DNA from: Mesorhabditis belari
Taxonomy: Eukaryota > Nematoda > Chromadorea > Rhabditida > Rhabditidae
Direction: 5' to 3'
Assembly (NCBI GenBank): GCA_958450365.1
Contig: CAUEEP010000899.1
Span: 947,832 to 1,011,831 of the forward strand
Length of the DNA stretch: 64,000 nucleotides
Shown: positions 11,997 to 22,057 of the stretch, one piece after another
How the letters are laid out: each line of letters opens with the position of its first letter
Numbering within the stretch: the stretch's first letter is position 1
Notes under the pieces: model-generated
What the model was told of the DNA's origin: nothing
Database searches by the model: none
What the model saw: only the letters and a program-made list of their open reading frames with translations
Translations under genes and position numbers: made by a program

Positions 11997-13594
11997 CAGT
12001 AGCGGACAAAGACTTAGCATAATTTAGTTTTTTTATAATAAAACTCGCTGTTTGTACAATATTTACCTAAAACTTGGAAATATAAGAATAAAACTTGATG
12101 TTTTAACAAAAACAATTGGTATTTAGCCAAATAGACTTTCAGAAAAATTTTTTGAAGATTTTTATACAAAACTGGTGCGACAAAGGCTTAGCATAATTTT
12201 GCATTTCCCAGTGATTTTGATTATTTTTCTGTGTTTTTTTTTCTTAAATTGAGCTATAATTTGATTGAAATTTATTATTTTATTAATTTCAGTCAATGCG
12301 GCGCAAGAAACAACTCCAGCCTGCTATTCGGGATACGATTGTGGCTCTTCATCAAGCCGGTGAGAGACAGGATCGAATTGCTACCATTCTGAGGGTGCAC
12401 CAGTCGACTGTTTCTAGAATTTTGAAGCTTTCAAGACAAAAGGAAGCACAATTGCAAAAAAGAATGTTGGTGTTACACGGAAAACAACTAGTCGAGATGA
12501 TAACAGGTTTCAAACCTTATCAAAAAGCAATCCTCAGAAGCCTGCAACTGAGATCTACAAAGATTTACCAACTTCTTTGAAAGCTAAGATCACTCCGCGA
12601 ACGGTGCAACGTCGTCTAAACGCTAAAGGACTATTCGGGAGACACCCTGCCAAGAAACCATTGATTTCAGCAAAAAATCGGAAAGCCCGAGGGAAGTTTG
12701 CTAAGGGGCATCAAGGGTGAACTCTTCAGCAGTGGAAAGATTGCTTGTTCACTGATGAAAGCAAGTTTCCCCTACTTGGTTCTGATGGAATTCAGTATAT
12801 TCGACGTCCCGTTAACCAAAGATACAATAAAAACTACATTCTCCCTACAGTCAAACATGGCGGCGGAAACGTTCTCGTATGGGGTGGCTTCTCTTCTTAT
12901 GGAACTCTACCACTCAAGCGAATCACTGGGATTATGGATCAACAAGTTTACTTGGACATTTTGACAAACCATATGCTTCCAAATGCAGTTCAAACTATGC
13001 CTCCAATTTTCAAATTTCAGCATGATAACGATCCAAAACACAAGGCTCGACTCGTTCAAAACTGGCTGTCGCAACAAAACTTTGCCGTTATGGAGTGGCC
13101 AAGCCAAAGCCCCGACCGGAATCCTATTGAGCATTTGTGGGAAACGCTGGGAAGAATCTGCAAAGGGATTAGAACTCAAAATGCTCAGGATAAATTTGAT
13201 CTCTTAGCCAAGAAGTGGTCGGAGATTCCAAAAAAGGCCGATCGCCGATGAACTTATCGAGTCCATGCCTCGCAGATGTGATGCTGTCATCACCTCGAAT
13301 GGTTTTCCTACAAAGTATTAATTGTTAAAAACGAATTTTGTTGTTTTGATTTCAAAAACATTTGTTACCAGCTTTAGTTAATCTGTTATTAAAAATATGC
13401 TAAGTCTTTGTCGCACCAGTTTTGTATAAAAATCTTCAAAATTTTTTTCTGAAAGTCTATTTGGCTAAATACCAATTGTTTTTGTTAAAACATCAAGTTT
13501 TATTCTTATATTTCCAAGTTTTAGGTAAATATTGCACAAACAGCGAGTTTTATTATAAAAAAACTAAATTATGCTAAGTCTTTGTCCGCTACTG
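11997..13594 (+). mobile_element. Tc1-like transposon, 1.6 kb, with IR/DR-type ends
   Basis: Terminal inverted repeats of about 200 bp begin CAGTAGCGGACAAAGACTTA at both ends and are flanked by the TA target duplication (11995-11996 and 13595-13596). Inside each arm, about 180 bp in, the motif GACAAAG(A/G)CTTAGCATA recurs, an IR/DR layout like that of several Tc1-family elements. The arms differ at only a handful of sites, so the insertion is young. It interrupts the kinase-tail fragment at a point where the paralogous sequence (about 17090) is uninterrupted. Confidence 0.95.
12296..13321 (+). pseudogene. Tc1-family DD34E transposase, inactivated
   Basis: Cut-and-paste transposase of the element at 11997-13594. 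The N-terminal helix-turn-helix reads RDTIVALHQAGERQDRIA then VHQSTVSRILKL; the catalytic core follows with FTDESKF (first Asp), FQHDNDPKHKA (second Asp) and SPDRNPIEHLW (Glu), with 34 residues between the second Asp and the Glu. It is broken: a frameshift near 12465 (the downstream frame gives RKTTSRDD), an in-frame TGA at 12717-12719 where Trp would be expected, and a second frameshift near 13235 just before the C-terminus. The ATG at 12296 lies behind a TTTCAG acceptor-like site. Confidence 0.9.
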
Positions 13595-14140
13595 TACATT
13601 AATTAAATCGATAGGAAAGTGATCTTCTAATTTACATTTTGGTTCGTGTTTGCAAAGTTCTCGTGGTGGATTTCGAATTTGGAATAGATAATTGGGAATG
13701 ATTGAAGAAAATTCTGATTGTTGTTCAGGAAATTTTGGAATTATTGGCATTTTATTTTTATCGGCATTTTCTATCGGAATAAACCGATCGACGAATATTT
13801 TCGCAATTTTCTCGACTCTAGACAAAACCTTAGTTGCAAGTTGACTCATTTGATTTATATCGATCGATTCTTGATGAGAAAAATACAGTTCATCATAATC
13901 TTGCAAAGCATAAGCTTCATTTCTTGCTTCGTTCCCCGATTTTATTTCCCTTTGCCTGCGGTTACTGATATTTCGGTAGGAGTTCAGTTGTGTTATAAAG
14001 TCTTTTTTGTAAAGTTCCCCACCGATGGCAAAAAAAACTCTTCACCACTTGATAATGAGTTATAAATGTCGACGATGAAACGCGTTGTGTATCGATTTTG
14101 TTTCTGCTCCTGCAAATCACGAACGCCCAGGCGAATGGCT

Positions 14141-14835
14141 CGACGGACAGCTATTTGTGGACAGCTATTTGTACGATAATTAAGACATTTTTCTTAACCT
14201 TCTTGAATCACGTAGCCAAAATTTTTGGTTTTTATATAAAGCTCACACCGGTAAGCATGAGTATCCAATGTTTTTTTTAACCTTTCCCTTCAAATCTTTT
14301 GTTCAATGGCGGTAAACCTGTCTAAAAACTAGGCTCAACAAAACGCAAGTTTACACTCAAAATGCAGTACAAATTTGCGTGGATAAGAGCCACACATATT
14401 TATCGTTTTTTGAAAACGAAAATGGACTTTAAGCAATGTCGTAGCTCTTGGTGACAAACACAGCAGCAAATAAATTACCTTTTATGATTTTTCTTGCCAA
14501 AGAGTTTTCCCCTTATCAGAAGATTGTCCATCAATCCTTCTTTCGCAACTTCACGGCTGCAAGTCACGAGCTTTTCATCATTTGAACCTTATTTGAAAAA
14601 TCCCTCACCTTTTTGAATCTTAAACTTTCAAAGAAATTTAGAAGCATTACTTTATTAATTGATTATTCTCGTGTCTTCTACTTCTCAGTCATCTTTTCTT
14701 TTCCAAACCCTTTTTCCTTATCAATAAATTAAGTTCTCAATCGATTTTTCGTTTATTTCCTTTCTGTCGTAGCTTTCTCACCAATTCCGCTTACATACAA
14801 ACACAGAATTACCAAAAATTAGTATTTGTTGGAGT
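14141..14835. other. Upstream region of kinase gene 2
   Basis: AT-rich, with no ORF of substance on either strand. Pyrimidine-rich stretches near 14640-14760 precede the kinase start. Presumed promoter and 5' leader; no specific motif identified. Confidence 0.4.
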
Positions 14836-17574
14836 ATGGAAATCGTTCCACGTTGGATTGGACGAGGATCGTTTGGGGATGTCTATGAATTGGTTGGACA
14901 TCATCCGTGAGTTGTTCAATAGTTGGTGGGAGTAGAAACGTTACTATTGAAGTATTTAGCTTATTTACTCAATTGAATCATTTTCAGACCAGCTGTTCGC
15001 AAAATCGTTTACTGTGGAACAAAAGCTCAACAAGATGCCTTCAAAAAAGAATACGAAACGTTGCAAGAAATGAAACATCCAAATATTGTAGAATTTTTTC
15101 GAACTGAACAACTTGATGATGACCGTTTTGGAATTGTTATGGAATATTGTCAATTGGGAAATTTGAAGAAAGGTAGCTTGATTGATGGATAAGATTATTA
15201 ATATTCAGTAATCCTTGATACATCCGTTATCTACACAATGAACACAGTTGTCTGTTGGGGAAAACAATTATTTGGAGCTGTTGATTATATGTATCGAGAA
15301 CATCAAATGGTACATCGAGACATCAAACCAGAGAAGTAAAAGTTCTGTGCAAAAGAATTCAGTAAAAGTTTAGCATTCTTGTCACTGATGGATGGATTCT
15401 GAAGATTGGGGATTTCGGATCGACGCGAATGATTGAAAAAACCTGTACTGTGGGTACGGTTGTTGGAACAGAACGATATATTAGTCCGCCACAATTGGAT
15501 GAAACGAAAGAACTATCGGAACAATGGGAAACTAGGCCACAAGTAACATTTCATTAAGTTTTCGAATAAAGGATTACCTATTTCCAGGATTCCCATCGAA
15601 ATGACGTGTACAGTCTTGGGCTCACAATGTGGGAAATCATTGAGAGAAAGTGAGTTTTTCTAAATTGATTTGCCTTATTGAAACGTTTTAGGAATGTATT
15701 CTCTGAATATGGAAATCTTTATTTCAATCGTGGTTACTTTTTGGCTGCCATTATTCTGAAAAGATTCAAAGAATTGAGCAGGCCCGAATGTCAAGATGAA
15801 CTGGGGGAAATTGTGGAAAAGTTGGTGAACAAATGCTGAAAATTTCCATAAAGATTGGGTAAAAAAAATTCTAGATGTACAAATTTCAATCGTTCATTAC
15901 GGCCAAATGCTCAAGAAGTTGTCACGAGTTTGGGAAATTTCAGGAAGGTGTGTGATTAGATCATCTAAACAAATGGCGATTTAGAAACAAGAATCGATCA
16001 ATAATTTGAATTTTTTGCCTTTAAAAGAAACAAAGCAAAAAGAAGTGATCAGACCAATTGGATTTAATGGAACAGAAGAAAAAATTCCAGTATTTGAACC
16101 CCAAAATTTCTCAAAAAATTTGGGGAAATCTTCAACGGTTAGAGTGGTCGATATTGACACAAGGCTTCGCGTCAAGCAACGAAAAGAGCCATTTAACACT
16201 GGCTCTGACTACAGTATTCCTTTAATAAAAGAACTAAAAAGGAGATTTTCTGAGTTTGAAACCAAAGAAATGAAGGAAACATTCCTTCAAGAAATTCCAT
16301 CAATTATTCAAGAAATGACTGAAAAGGATTGGCATGTTGATGAATGGGAAAATCCCGAGGAGAAATGGAAACTGATTGATTGCAAAGATCAACAATTTTC
16401 ACATATAAAAAGCATTCACGAGCTTTTCCGTCTCCTAATTTTGAACGACATTGGTCAACAGCATCGGTTATTCAGCATGGTCAACCACAATGGTGCGATA
16501 ACATATGATGACAAAAATCGGAGTTGGTTTTGTCCATGGGTTCAGCATAAAACCATTCGATGGCTCATTTGTGATTTGCAGGATCAGGAACAAAATCGAT
16601 ACAAAACGCGTTTCATCGTCGACGTTTTGATCTCATTATCAAGTGGTGAAGAGTTTTTTACCATTGGTGGGTATCCTTACAAAAAAGACTTCATAACACA
16701 ACTGAACTCTTACCGAGAAATCAGTAATGGTAGTCAATCGGTAATAGAATCGGGGAACGAAGCAAGGAATTCTTATGCTTTGAAAGATTATGATGAACTA
16801 TATTTTTCTCATCAAGAATCGATCGATATACATCAAATAAGACAACTTGCAACTAAGGTTTTGTCTAGAGTCGAGAAAATTGCGAAAATATTCGTCGATC
16901 GGTTTATTCCGATAGAGAATGCCGATAAAAATAAAATACCAAAAATTCCAAAACTTCGTGAACAACAATCAGAATTTCCTTCAATCATTCCCAATTATCT
17001 ATTCCAAATTCGAAATCCACCACGAAAACTTTGCAAACACGAGCCAAAATGTAAATTAGTAGACCACTTTTATGATGATTTAGTTGATTTCTATGAATGT
17101 ACTACGAACGATTATGGTGAATATCTGGAGAGCTTTTGCGACTTTCTGGAACTTTTAGATGATATCTATAAGAGCCCATTTTTCGAAGTTAAAGAAGTAA
17201 ACCGTTTTTCCCAAATCTTCGCAAACTGCCCGTGGAAGAGGGAAAAAGCGAGTTTTGTGATATTACTCGATCATCCAAATAATTATGGAGACAAGGAAAA
17301 GATTCCATGTATGACAGTTGATCGGACATTTCTAATGATACCTGTTCAAGAAATTGTAAAAGCACTGCAAAAAATTCCTCCCAACCGTCGAACTTATACT
17401 CGACTTAATGGTGATTTCACGGTCCAGCTTTTAGGCTCAGAATTCTATCCCATAGAAAATAAATGGATTGATCTAAGAAACAAAGACGCTGTTAAGTCTT
17501 GTTTACTACAGTTGTATCGCAAAAGTCAAAGAAGTTTAGCTGGAGAACGTCGGAGCAAACGCAGAAAAACATAG
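14836..17574 (+). CDS. Protein kinase with large novel C-terminal region, gene 2
   Basis: Eight exons in consistent phase: 14836-14906, 14988-15172, 15209-15335, 15374-15542, 15588-15649, 15692-15820, 15875-15947, 15985-17574; about 801 residues. Kinase features in order: IGRGSFGDVYEL, beta-3 Lys in VRKIVY, FGIVMEYCQLGNL hinge, VHRDIKPEN catalytic loop (Asn completed across the intron), KIGDFGS, GTERYISPP in place of the usual APE, DVYSLGLTMWEII, and RPNAQEV at the end of the C-lobe. A 529-residue tail in one exon follows, with FQIRNPPRKLCKHEPKC, YECTTNDYGEYLESF and ASFVILLDHPNNYGDKEK. The tail is shared with gene 1 and with decayed copies at 11.9-14.1 and 38.7-39.4 kb. It ends in a basic stretch (ERRSKRRKT). 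No signal peptide or TM. Substrate unknown. Confidence 0.9.
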
Positions 17575-17631
17575 GATGCTTGTGAAAAGTATTATGCACA
17601 CTTCTCTCTATCGACATTTCTTGGTTTATGA

Positions 17632-17637
17632 AATAAA
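17632..17637 (+). other. Polyadenylation signal AATAAA
   Basis: A canonical AATAAA lies 58 bases after the stop codon of kinase gene 2, a usual nematode distance. Confidence 0.6.
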
Positions 17638-17789
17638 ATTGTTTTATCTCTATTCGTTCACCCGAAAATGTTGATAACAAAAAAAGTAACACAAATTGTA
17701 ACAAAGATATTTGAAACTTTCACTAAAGTTAAGCACGAGCATTGATCGGAAATTTTTATTGCCACTCGCTAATCGTTATTTGTCTTAAT

Positions 17790-19690
17790 AAATCATCTTT
17801 TTCTTTGCAAAGAGTTTTCACATTCTTTCTTTCATCCAAAAAGCATGTTCATGCTAAATGAAATTTGCAATTTCCTAAGCTGAAATTCAGCTTAAAGTTA
17901 GTTTGGATACCTTAAAATTGAGCTATCCATTCAAAACTTATTGAAATCTGTTTACAATCTCAACAGTACACGTTTAAAAAACAATTGTATTTCAAAGTTC
18001 AAAGGTGACTTAGAAAACCGGTACATCACCATCACAAATCCCATCATAAACACATATCGAAACAAATTCCAGGAAAAAAAACATAGCTATAAGTAATTTT
18101 TAGTATTTCAAAATTTTCCTGTTTCTATTTGAGAAACTTGCGGAGTGAAATCAGGCAAATCCACAGCTTCCTTTGCACTTTTGCCCCAGCAACAGCCACG
18201 AATGAAATTTCCTGTCTCAAAAATCGGATCGAAGATCGAAATGAGACGATAATCTTCTCCAAGAACCATTTTTGCTTTAACTCTCCACCAGATTGCTCCC
18301 GAGTAAAGCTGGATTGGGACAAGGAGAACGAGACCTAGAGCTAGACAAAAATCTTCTTGTTCTTTCTTGTTCGTTTTCCATTTTGAACTAGACGCTTTAG
18401 AGTAAGAAGTAGAGTTCAGAGGATCCTCTAGCCGGATCGCCTCAAGAGACTTTACAGTAACTCATTTTTAAAATTCAATATTCTACTTTTGCTAGAGTTC
18501 GCTAGAACACCTGGAACGCGAAAAAAGAGCCAAAAATCTTTAAAAGGTTGATTAAAAATGAAATTGCAGTACTTTGGAAAGGTTGACCGCCATCAAATGC
18601 TCCCGGACTGCTCAAGACTCAAGACCATTTACAAAATCGATTCAACTGATGCATATTTCACAAAAAATTTTAAACACTCCGGTATTTTTATTTTAGTAAA
18701 CTCTTTTTCATAATAAACTTATTAGGTTGTCCCATAAAAAATTGCCGTTTTTTCATTTGATTCGTATTCAGCGACAAATTAACACTTTTTCCTTCTCTTT
18801 TTTTTATTATACTAATTTACAATTCTAGTTTTATGTGCTAAATTCTCTTTTTTAGGAATCAAAAACAAAAAAAGTTGTGATCGATCACATGGCGCTGTCT
18901 CGTAAAGAAATCCATCAATAATCCATCAACGATATTTGAGGAGGATTTTCGCGGCCAAAGCAGCGAGAGAAATCAATTCTTTTATGGGCCAACAATCGTC
19001 AAGGAAAGGACTACACGATGGTGGTTTCAGAAGTTCCGAAAAGGTGACAACCGGCTCACACGAAAGCGAGGAAGCGGTCGTCCCAGAAAAGTGAATCGAC
19101 AGACGTTGAGGCGCCAACTTCAGCAAAATCCCGAAGGAACGACTCAGATTTTGGCACAAAGCTATTGCTGAAGGATGACAGTATGGCGTTGGCTCAAAAA
19201 ACCATTTTTATTTTGTGTTGAAAATAAAAATTTTTGAAAAACGGCAATTTTTTATGGGACAACCTATTAAATGTTATACACTTTTTTTCTAGGCAGAAAA
19301 ACAAGGTAAACAACCAAAAGGTTGTCCTTGAAAGGTTCGGGGACTTTTTGGGACATCATGTTGTAGCATCTTTTGACTAACTAGAGTCAAATTTTTAGCT
19401 ACGACCACACAAAAAGTTAGTTGTTGCACTATAAAAAACTATTGGATCTTTTTGTATCGCTTAGATACGCAAAATTACCGAGACTGACGGGCGGATTGAA
19501 GAAGTAGTCTCCGTAAGCACATAGAGCGAAAATAATGACGGTTGTCAGAGCGGTGATCGACATCCAAAGCATATTCTGATCATTATTTATCAAAAATTCG
19601 CTTTTAACAGAAATATTTCTAACCACAGAGTTGTATTTGAATGTCGCGTGTCGACTCTTCTTGGTCCTGAAGTAAGCGCAAAGAGCCTGA
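17790..19690 (-). pseudogene. Inverted copy of four-TM paralog 2, interrupted by a mariner remnant
   Basis: Antisense duplicate of about 4812-6520. From right to left it carries the 3' half of exon 3 (19690-19625), exon 4 (19563-19479; ITALTTVIIFALCAYGDYFF) and the terminal 227-bp exon (18334-18108), with the same 3' flank. It is broken: the acceptor before exon 4 has changed from GTTTAG to CTTTGG, exon 3 is cut at 19690, and the N-terminal exons are missing. A mariner-type element (18722-19267) sits in the long last intron. At 19690 the copy abuts a second, oppositely oriented chimeric copy. Confidence 0.85.
18722..19267 (+). mobile_element. Internally deleted mariner-type element, 546 bp
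   Basis: Inverted ends of about 30 bp beginning (T/A)TAGGTTGTCCCATAAAAAA and flanked by TA. Interior sequence near 19010-19160 encodes WWFQKF, GSGRPRKVNRQTLRRQL and NPEGTTQILA, matching the N-terminal DNA-binding region of mariner transposases; the catalytic part is gone. The paralogous locus near 5215-5240 shows the uninterrupted site (AAACTTAAATG on the opposite strand), confirming the TA target duplication. Confidence 0.9.
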
Positions 19691-20237
19691 CTTAGAGCCT
19701 GACTTACAAATTTCAGAGCCTCGCTGAAATACTCCTAATTCAGATGCTTCTCCTGGGCTTAAACATCCTAATCATCATTCTTATCTAGACAGTCGGTTTT
19801 GATGAGTTGATCGAATGGAATCCGGCACCACTTATCATGCTTGGTGAGTTGTACAAAAAGTTTGAAAGGATAACTATTAGAGTGAAATTGTTAAATTATT
19901 AGAGTGAAATTGTCAAAGAATTCAGGAATCTTTGAATCAGTCTTGAATTTAACAATTTCACTCTAATAGTTATCCTAGTAAAGAACAAGAAGATTTTTGT
20001 CTAGCTTTAGGTCTCGTTCTCCTTGTCCCAATCCAGCTTTACTCGGGAGCAATCTGGTGGAGAGTTAAAGAAAAAATGGTTCTTGGAGAAGATTATCGTC
20101 TCATTTCGATCTTCGATCCGATTTTTGAGACTGGAAATTTTATTCGTAGCTGCTGCTGGGGCAAAAGTGCAAAGGAAGCTGTGGATTTGCCTGATTTCAC
20201 TCCGCAAGTTTCTCAAATAGAAACAGGAAAATTTTGA
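19690..20237 (+). pseudogene. Chimeric four-TM pseudogene (exon 5 of paralog 1 plus last exon of paralog 2)
   Basis: 19743-19842 copies exon 5 of paralog 1 (4022-4121) but has TAG for Trp in LIWTV (about 19787). 20011-20237 is the 227-bp last exon of paralog 2, open to its stop. Between them is a 32-bp inverted repeat (19868-19905 against 19945-19977) built from paralog 1 intron sequence. The mixture of two parents implies template switching or gene conversion, not simple tandem duplication. Confidence 0.8.
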
Positions 20238-21150
20238 AATACTAAAAATTACTTATAGCTATGTTTTTTTTCCTGCAATTTGTTTCGATATGTGTTTATG
20301 ATGGTATTTGTGATGGTGATGTACCTGTTTTCTAAGTCACCTTTGAACTTTGAAATACAATTGTTTTTTAAACGTGTACTGTTGAGATTGTAAACTAGAT
20401 TTCAATAAGCCGAAAATTGACGTCACACGCCTACTCAGTGTTTCCGGTTTGCAAAAAATGGGGAGGCGACAGCGAGTAATTCCTGGCGCAAAAATGTGGT
20501 CAAGTCCGTTCGATGATGGAAAATTTCGTACGCTTTTTAAATGATCTATATAGAAATTAAAATCAAGGTACAAGGTTTCTACGTTTCGACACTTGCGATG
20601 CGTACACATCTTGGAATGAAAAGGCAATGAAAGTCTTCTGGACCGATTGGGGAAAACATCATTTACGGTCAGCTTTCCATTTTTATGCTGAAGAACAGTT
20701 TTTAGGTGAATCTGCGTTCGTGGTTTCGAACGCCATTGTACACACGGCTGAATGCGAGGCGAATTGTCCGAAAAGCGCCTACCATTGCAACTATTGCTGC
20801 AACACGTGCTGTCGACAACAGGAACATCATCCACTTGGTGGCTCGTGTATTGCCTCTCAGTGCTACTGTGTTCGAAGCAGTCACAAGAATTGAATTTTTA
20901 AAAGCTAACTTTATACTTTCGACAGTTTCCGTATAACATACAAAACAGCAAAAAAAAAGAAGTGCCTATTTTAAAATAAGAAAACCATTTCAGTACTCGA
21001 CACACAATTGTCAGATTGATTTTTTCCTTCTCGATTCTTCAACTTTTTCCTCACTACAGTTTTTTCTCCTTTACCGCTTCTCTAATTTTGAAAAATTTTA
21101 ACCTTGTGAATAAACAGTCAATGCCAAAGTGATCACGAATATTTTACTCG
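20238..21150 (+). other. Duplicated 3' flank, then a compact Cys-rich ORF of doubtful status
   Basis: 20238-20420 repeats the flank of the four-TM gene. 20627-20893 (plus) could encode an 88-residue peptide whose second half is Cys-rich (CNYCCNTCCRQQ, SQCYCVR), but it has no signal peptide, and longer ORFs run antisense through the same bases (minus 20834-20337). The locally higher GC keeps all frames open. I cannot decide whether either strand is coding. Confidence 0.25.
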
Positions 21151-21157
21151 AATTAGA

Positions 21158-21420
21158 TGGCTTCAAAAAAGGTTGAGATTAATTTTCTCTGATGGGATCC
21201 CGAGTCGACACGAGTGGCCACTATTGAGCATTTCGACGATTGAGGTTAGTTCGAATGTTAGTCATGGGAAAGCGGAGAAACTTTTTGAAGAGTACTTAAG
21301 AAAATTTTTCAGCGATAAAAGATTAGAGAAACTGGATAAGCACTCACGTCAAGTGCTGGTGTTTAAGAGGTTTCTGATCGAGAACGAGAAGCTCCATTTG
21401 GAGATTTGTTTACTGGTAAA
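21158..21420 (+). CDS. Hypothetical exon, Lys/Glu-rich helical peptide
   Basis: The frame from about 21173 to 21420 reads as a charged helical segment (KLFEEYLRKFFSDKRLEKL, FKRFLIENEKLHLEICLL) and ends at a GTAAAA donor. An ATG at 21158 (MASKK) lies in another frame and would need a short intron. A possible downstream exon begins at about 21496 after TTCCATAG. The product is not recognised; the composition looks coding but the model is incomplete. Confidence 0.35.
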
Positions 21421-21697
21421 AAAAATATAACCAATTGATGAAATATTTTCAAATTTAGATAAGGTTATACCTTTAAGAATATGGATTTTCAACCTTTCCA
21501 TAGGAGTCATGAACGACAATTTTTGGTGGCTCAAATCCGGGTCCCTCAACGTTGTCGTCGGCTGGTTCAAAGCTGAATGAATTGTGAATTGGTTAGAAGA
21601 ATTTAGATTACTAGTTTTACTAAATTAATTTACTAGATTTTGTATCTCTAGTATTAATATATAGTCATCTTATTAAGATTCTTTAAAATTTTGCAAG

Positions 21698-21864
21698 GCT
21701 CCATTTGGAGACCCATATTCATTGAATAACGATACATCGGGAAAAGGTACCTATTGTGCTTTCTATCAAAGAGCCATTTCACTGAAGAAATTTATCGTTT
21801 ATGGGACCACAATGAACCCAGTTCCAGTTGTTTTTACCATTTTTACCAGTTCGATTTGTTTGTG
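21698..21864 (+). CDS. Possible terminal exon, unrecognised
   Basis: Behind an acceptor-like TTGCAAG, a frame runs to a stop with APFGDPYSLNNDTSGKGTY, FYQRAISLKKF and a hydrophobic end (VPVVFTIFTSSICL). It could be the last exon of the gene starting near 21158. No family recognised; offered only because the frame is open and peptide-like in an otherwise empty stretch. Confidence 0.25.
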
Positions 21865-22057
21865 AAGTATTTCTCATTTGGAGAACTCTTTGATGGACAT
21901 TTCTCAGTCGAATAAGACTGAGAAATGGCATCACAGTAAGCTGTGAAAAGGGAAATGCTAGATGCATTGTTTTGTTTATTTTACAGTTGTTCTTGATTTT
22001 GCTTTGCCTTGTATTTTGATCCTTGTTTTTGCCTTGATACTCGATGTTTAATAAGAT

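Larger units (their letters stand above)
11939..14140 (-). pseudogene. Inverted fragment of the kinase gene 2 tail, split by a Tc1 element
   Basis: Antisense sequence near-identical to 16555-17145 of the kinase gene at 14836. 13906-13600 encodes DYDELYFSHQESIDI, EKIAKIFVDRFIPIEN and FQIRNPPRELCKHEPKC; after the transposon the frame resumes at 11994-11940 with YECTTNDYKEYLDSFC. Upstream (13910-14140) the similarity continues with indels that break the frame (near the equivalent of SSGEEFF). No kinase domain, start or stop remains. The high similarity implies a recent duplication. Confidence 0.85.

Noticed and set aside
13718..14065. 115-codon plus-strand ORF
   Set aside because: It is antisense to the inverted kinase-tail fragment.
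18129..18338. Small ORFs on both strands repeated at 5642, 11353 and 20007
   Set aside because: The RNL/E-rich frame is the antisense of the four-TM terminal exon; only the sense frame fits its splice acceptor and its paralog.
20337..20834. 165-codon minus-strand ORF
   Set aside because: Several frames on both strands are open over the same bases, and the 3' part runs through the duplicated four-TM flank, so it is not supported as a gene.
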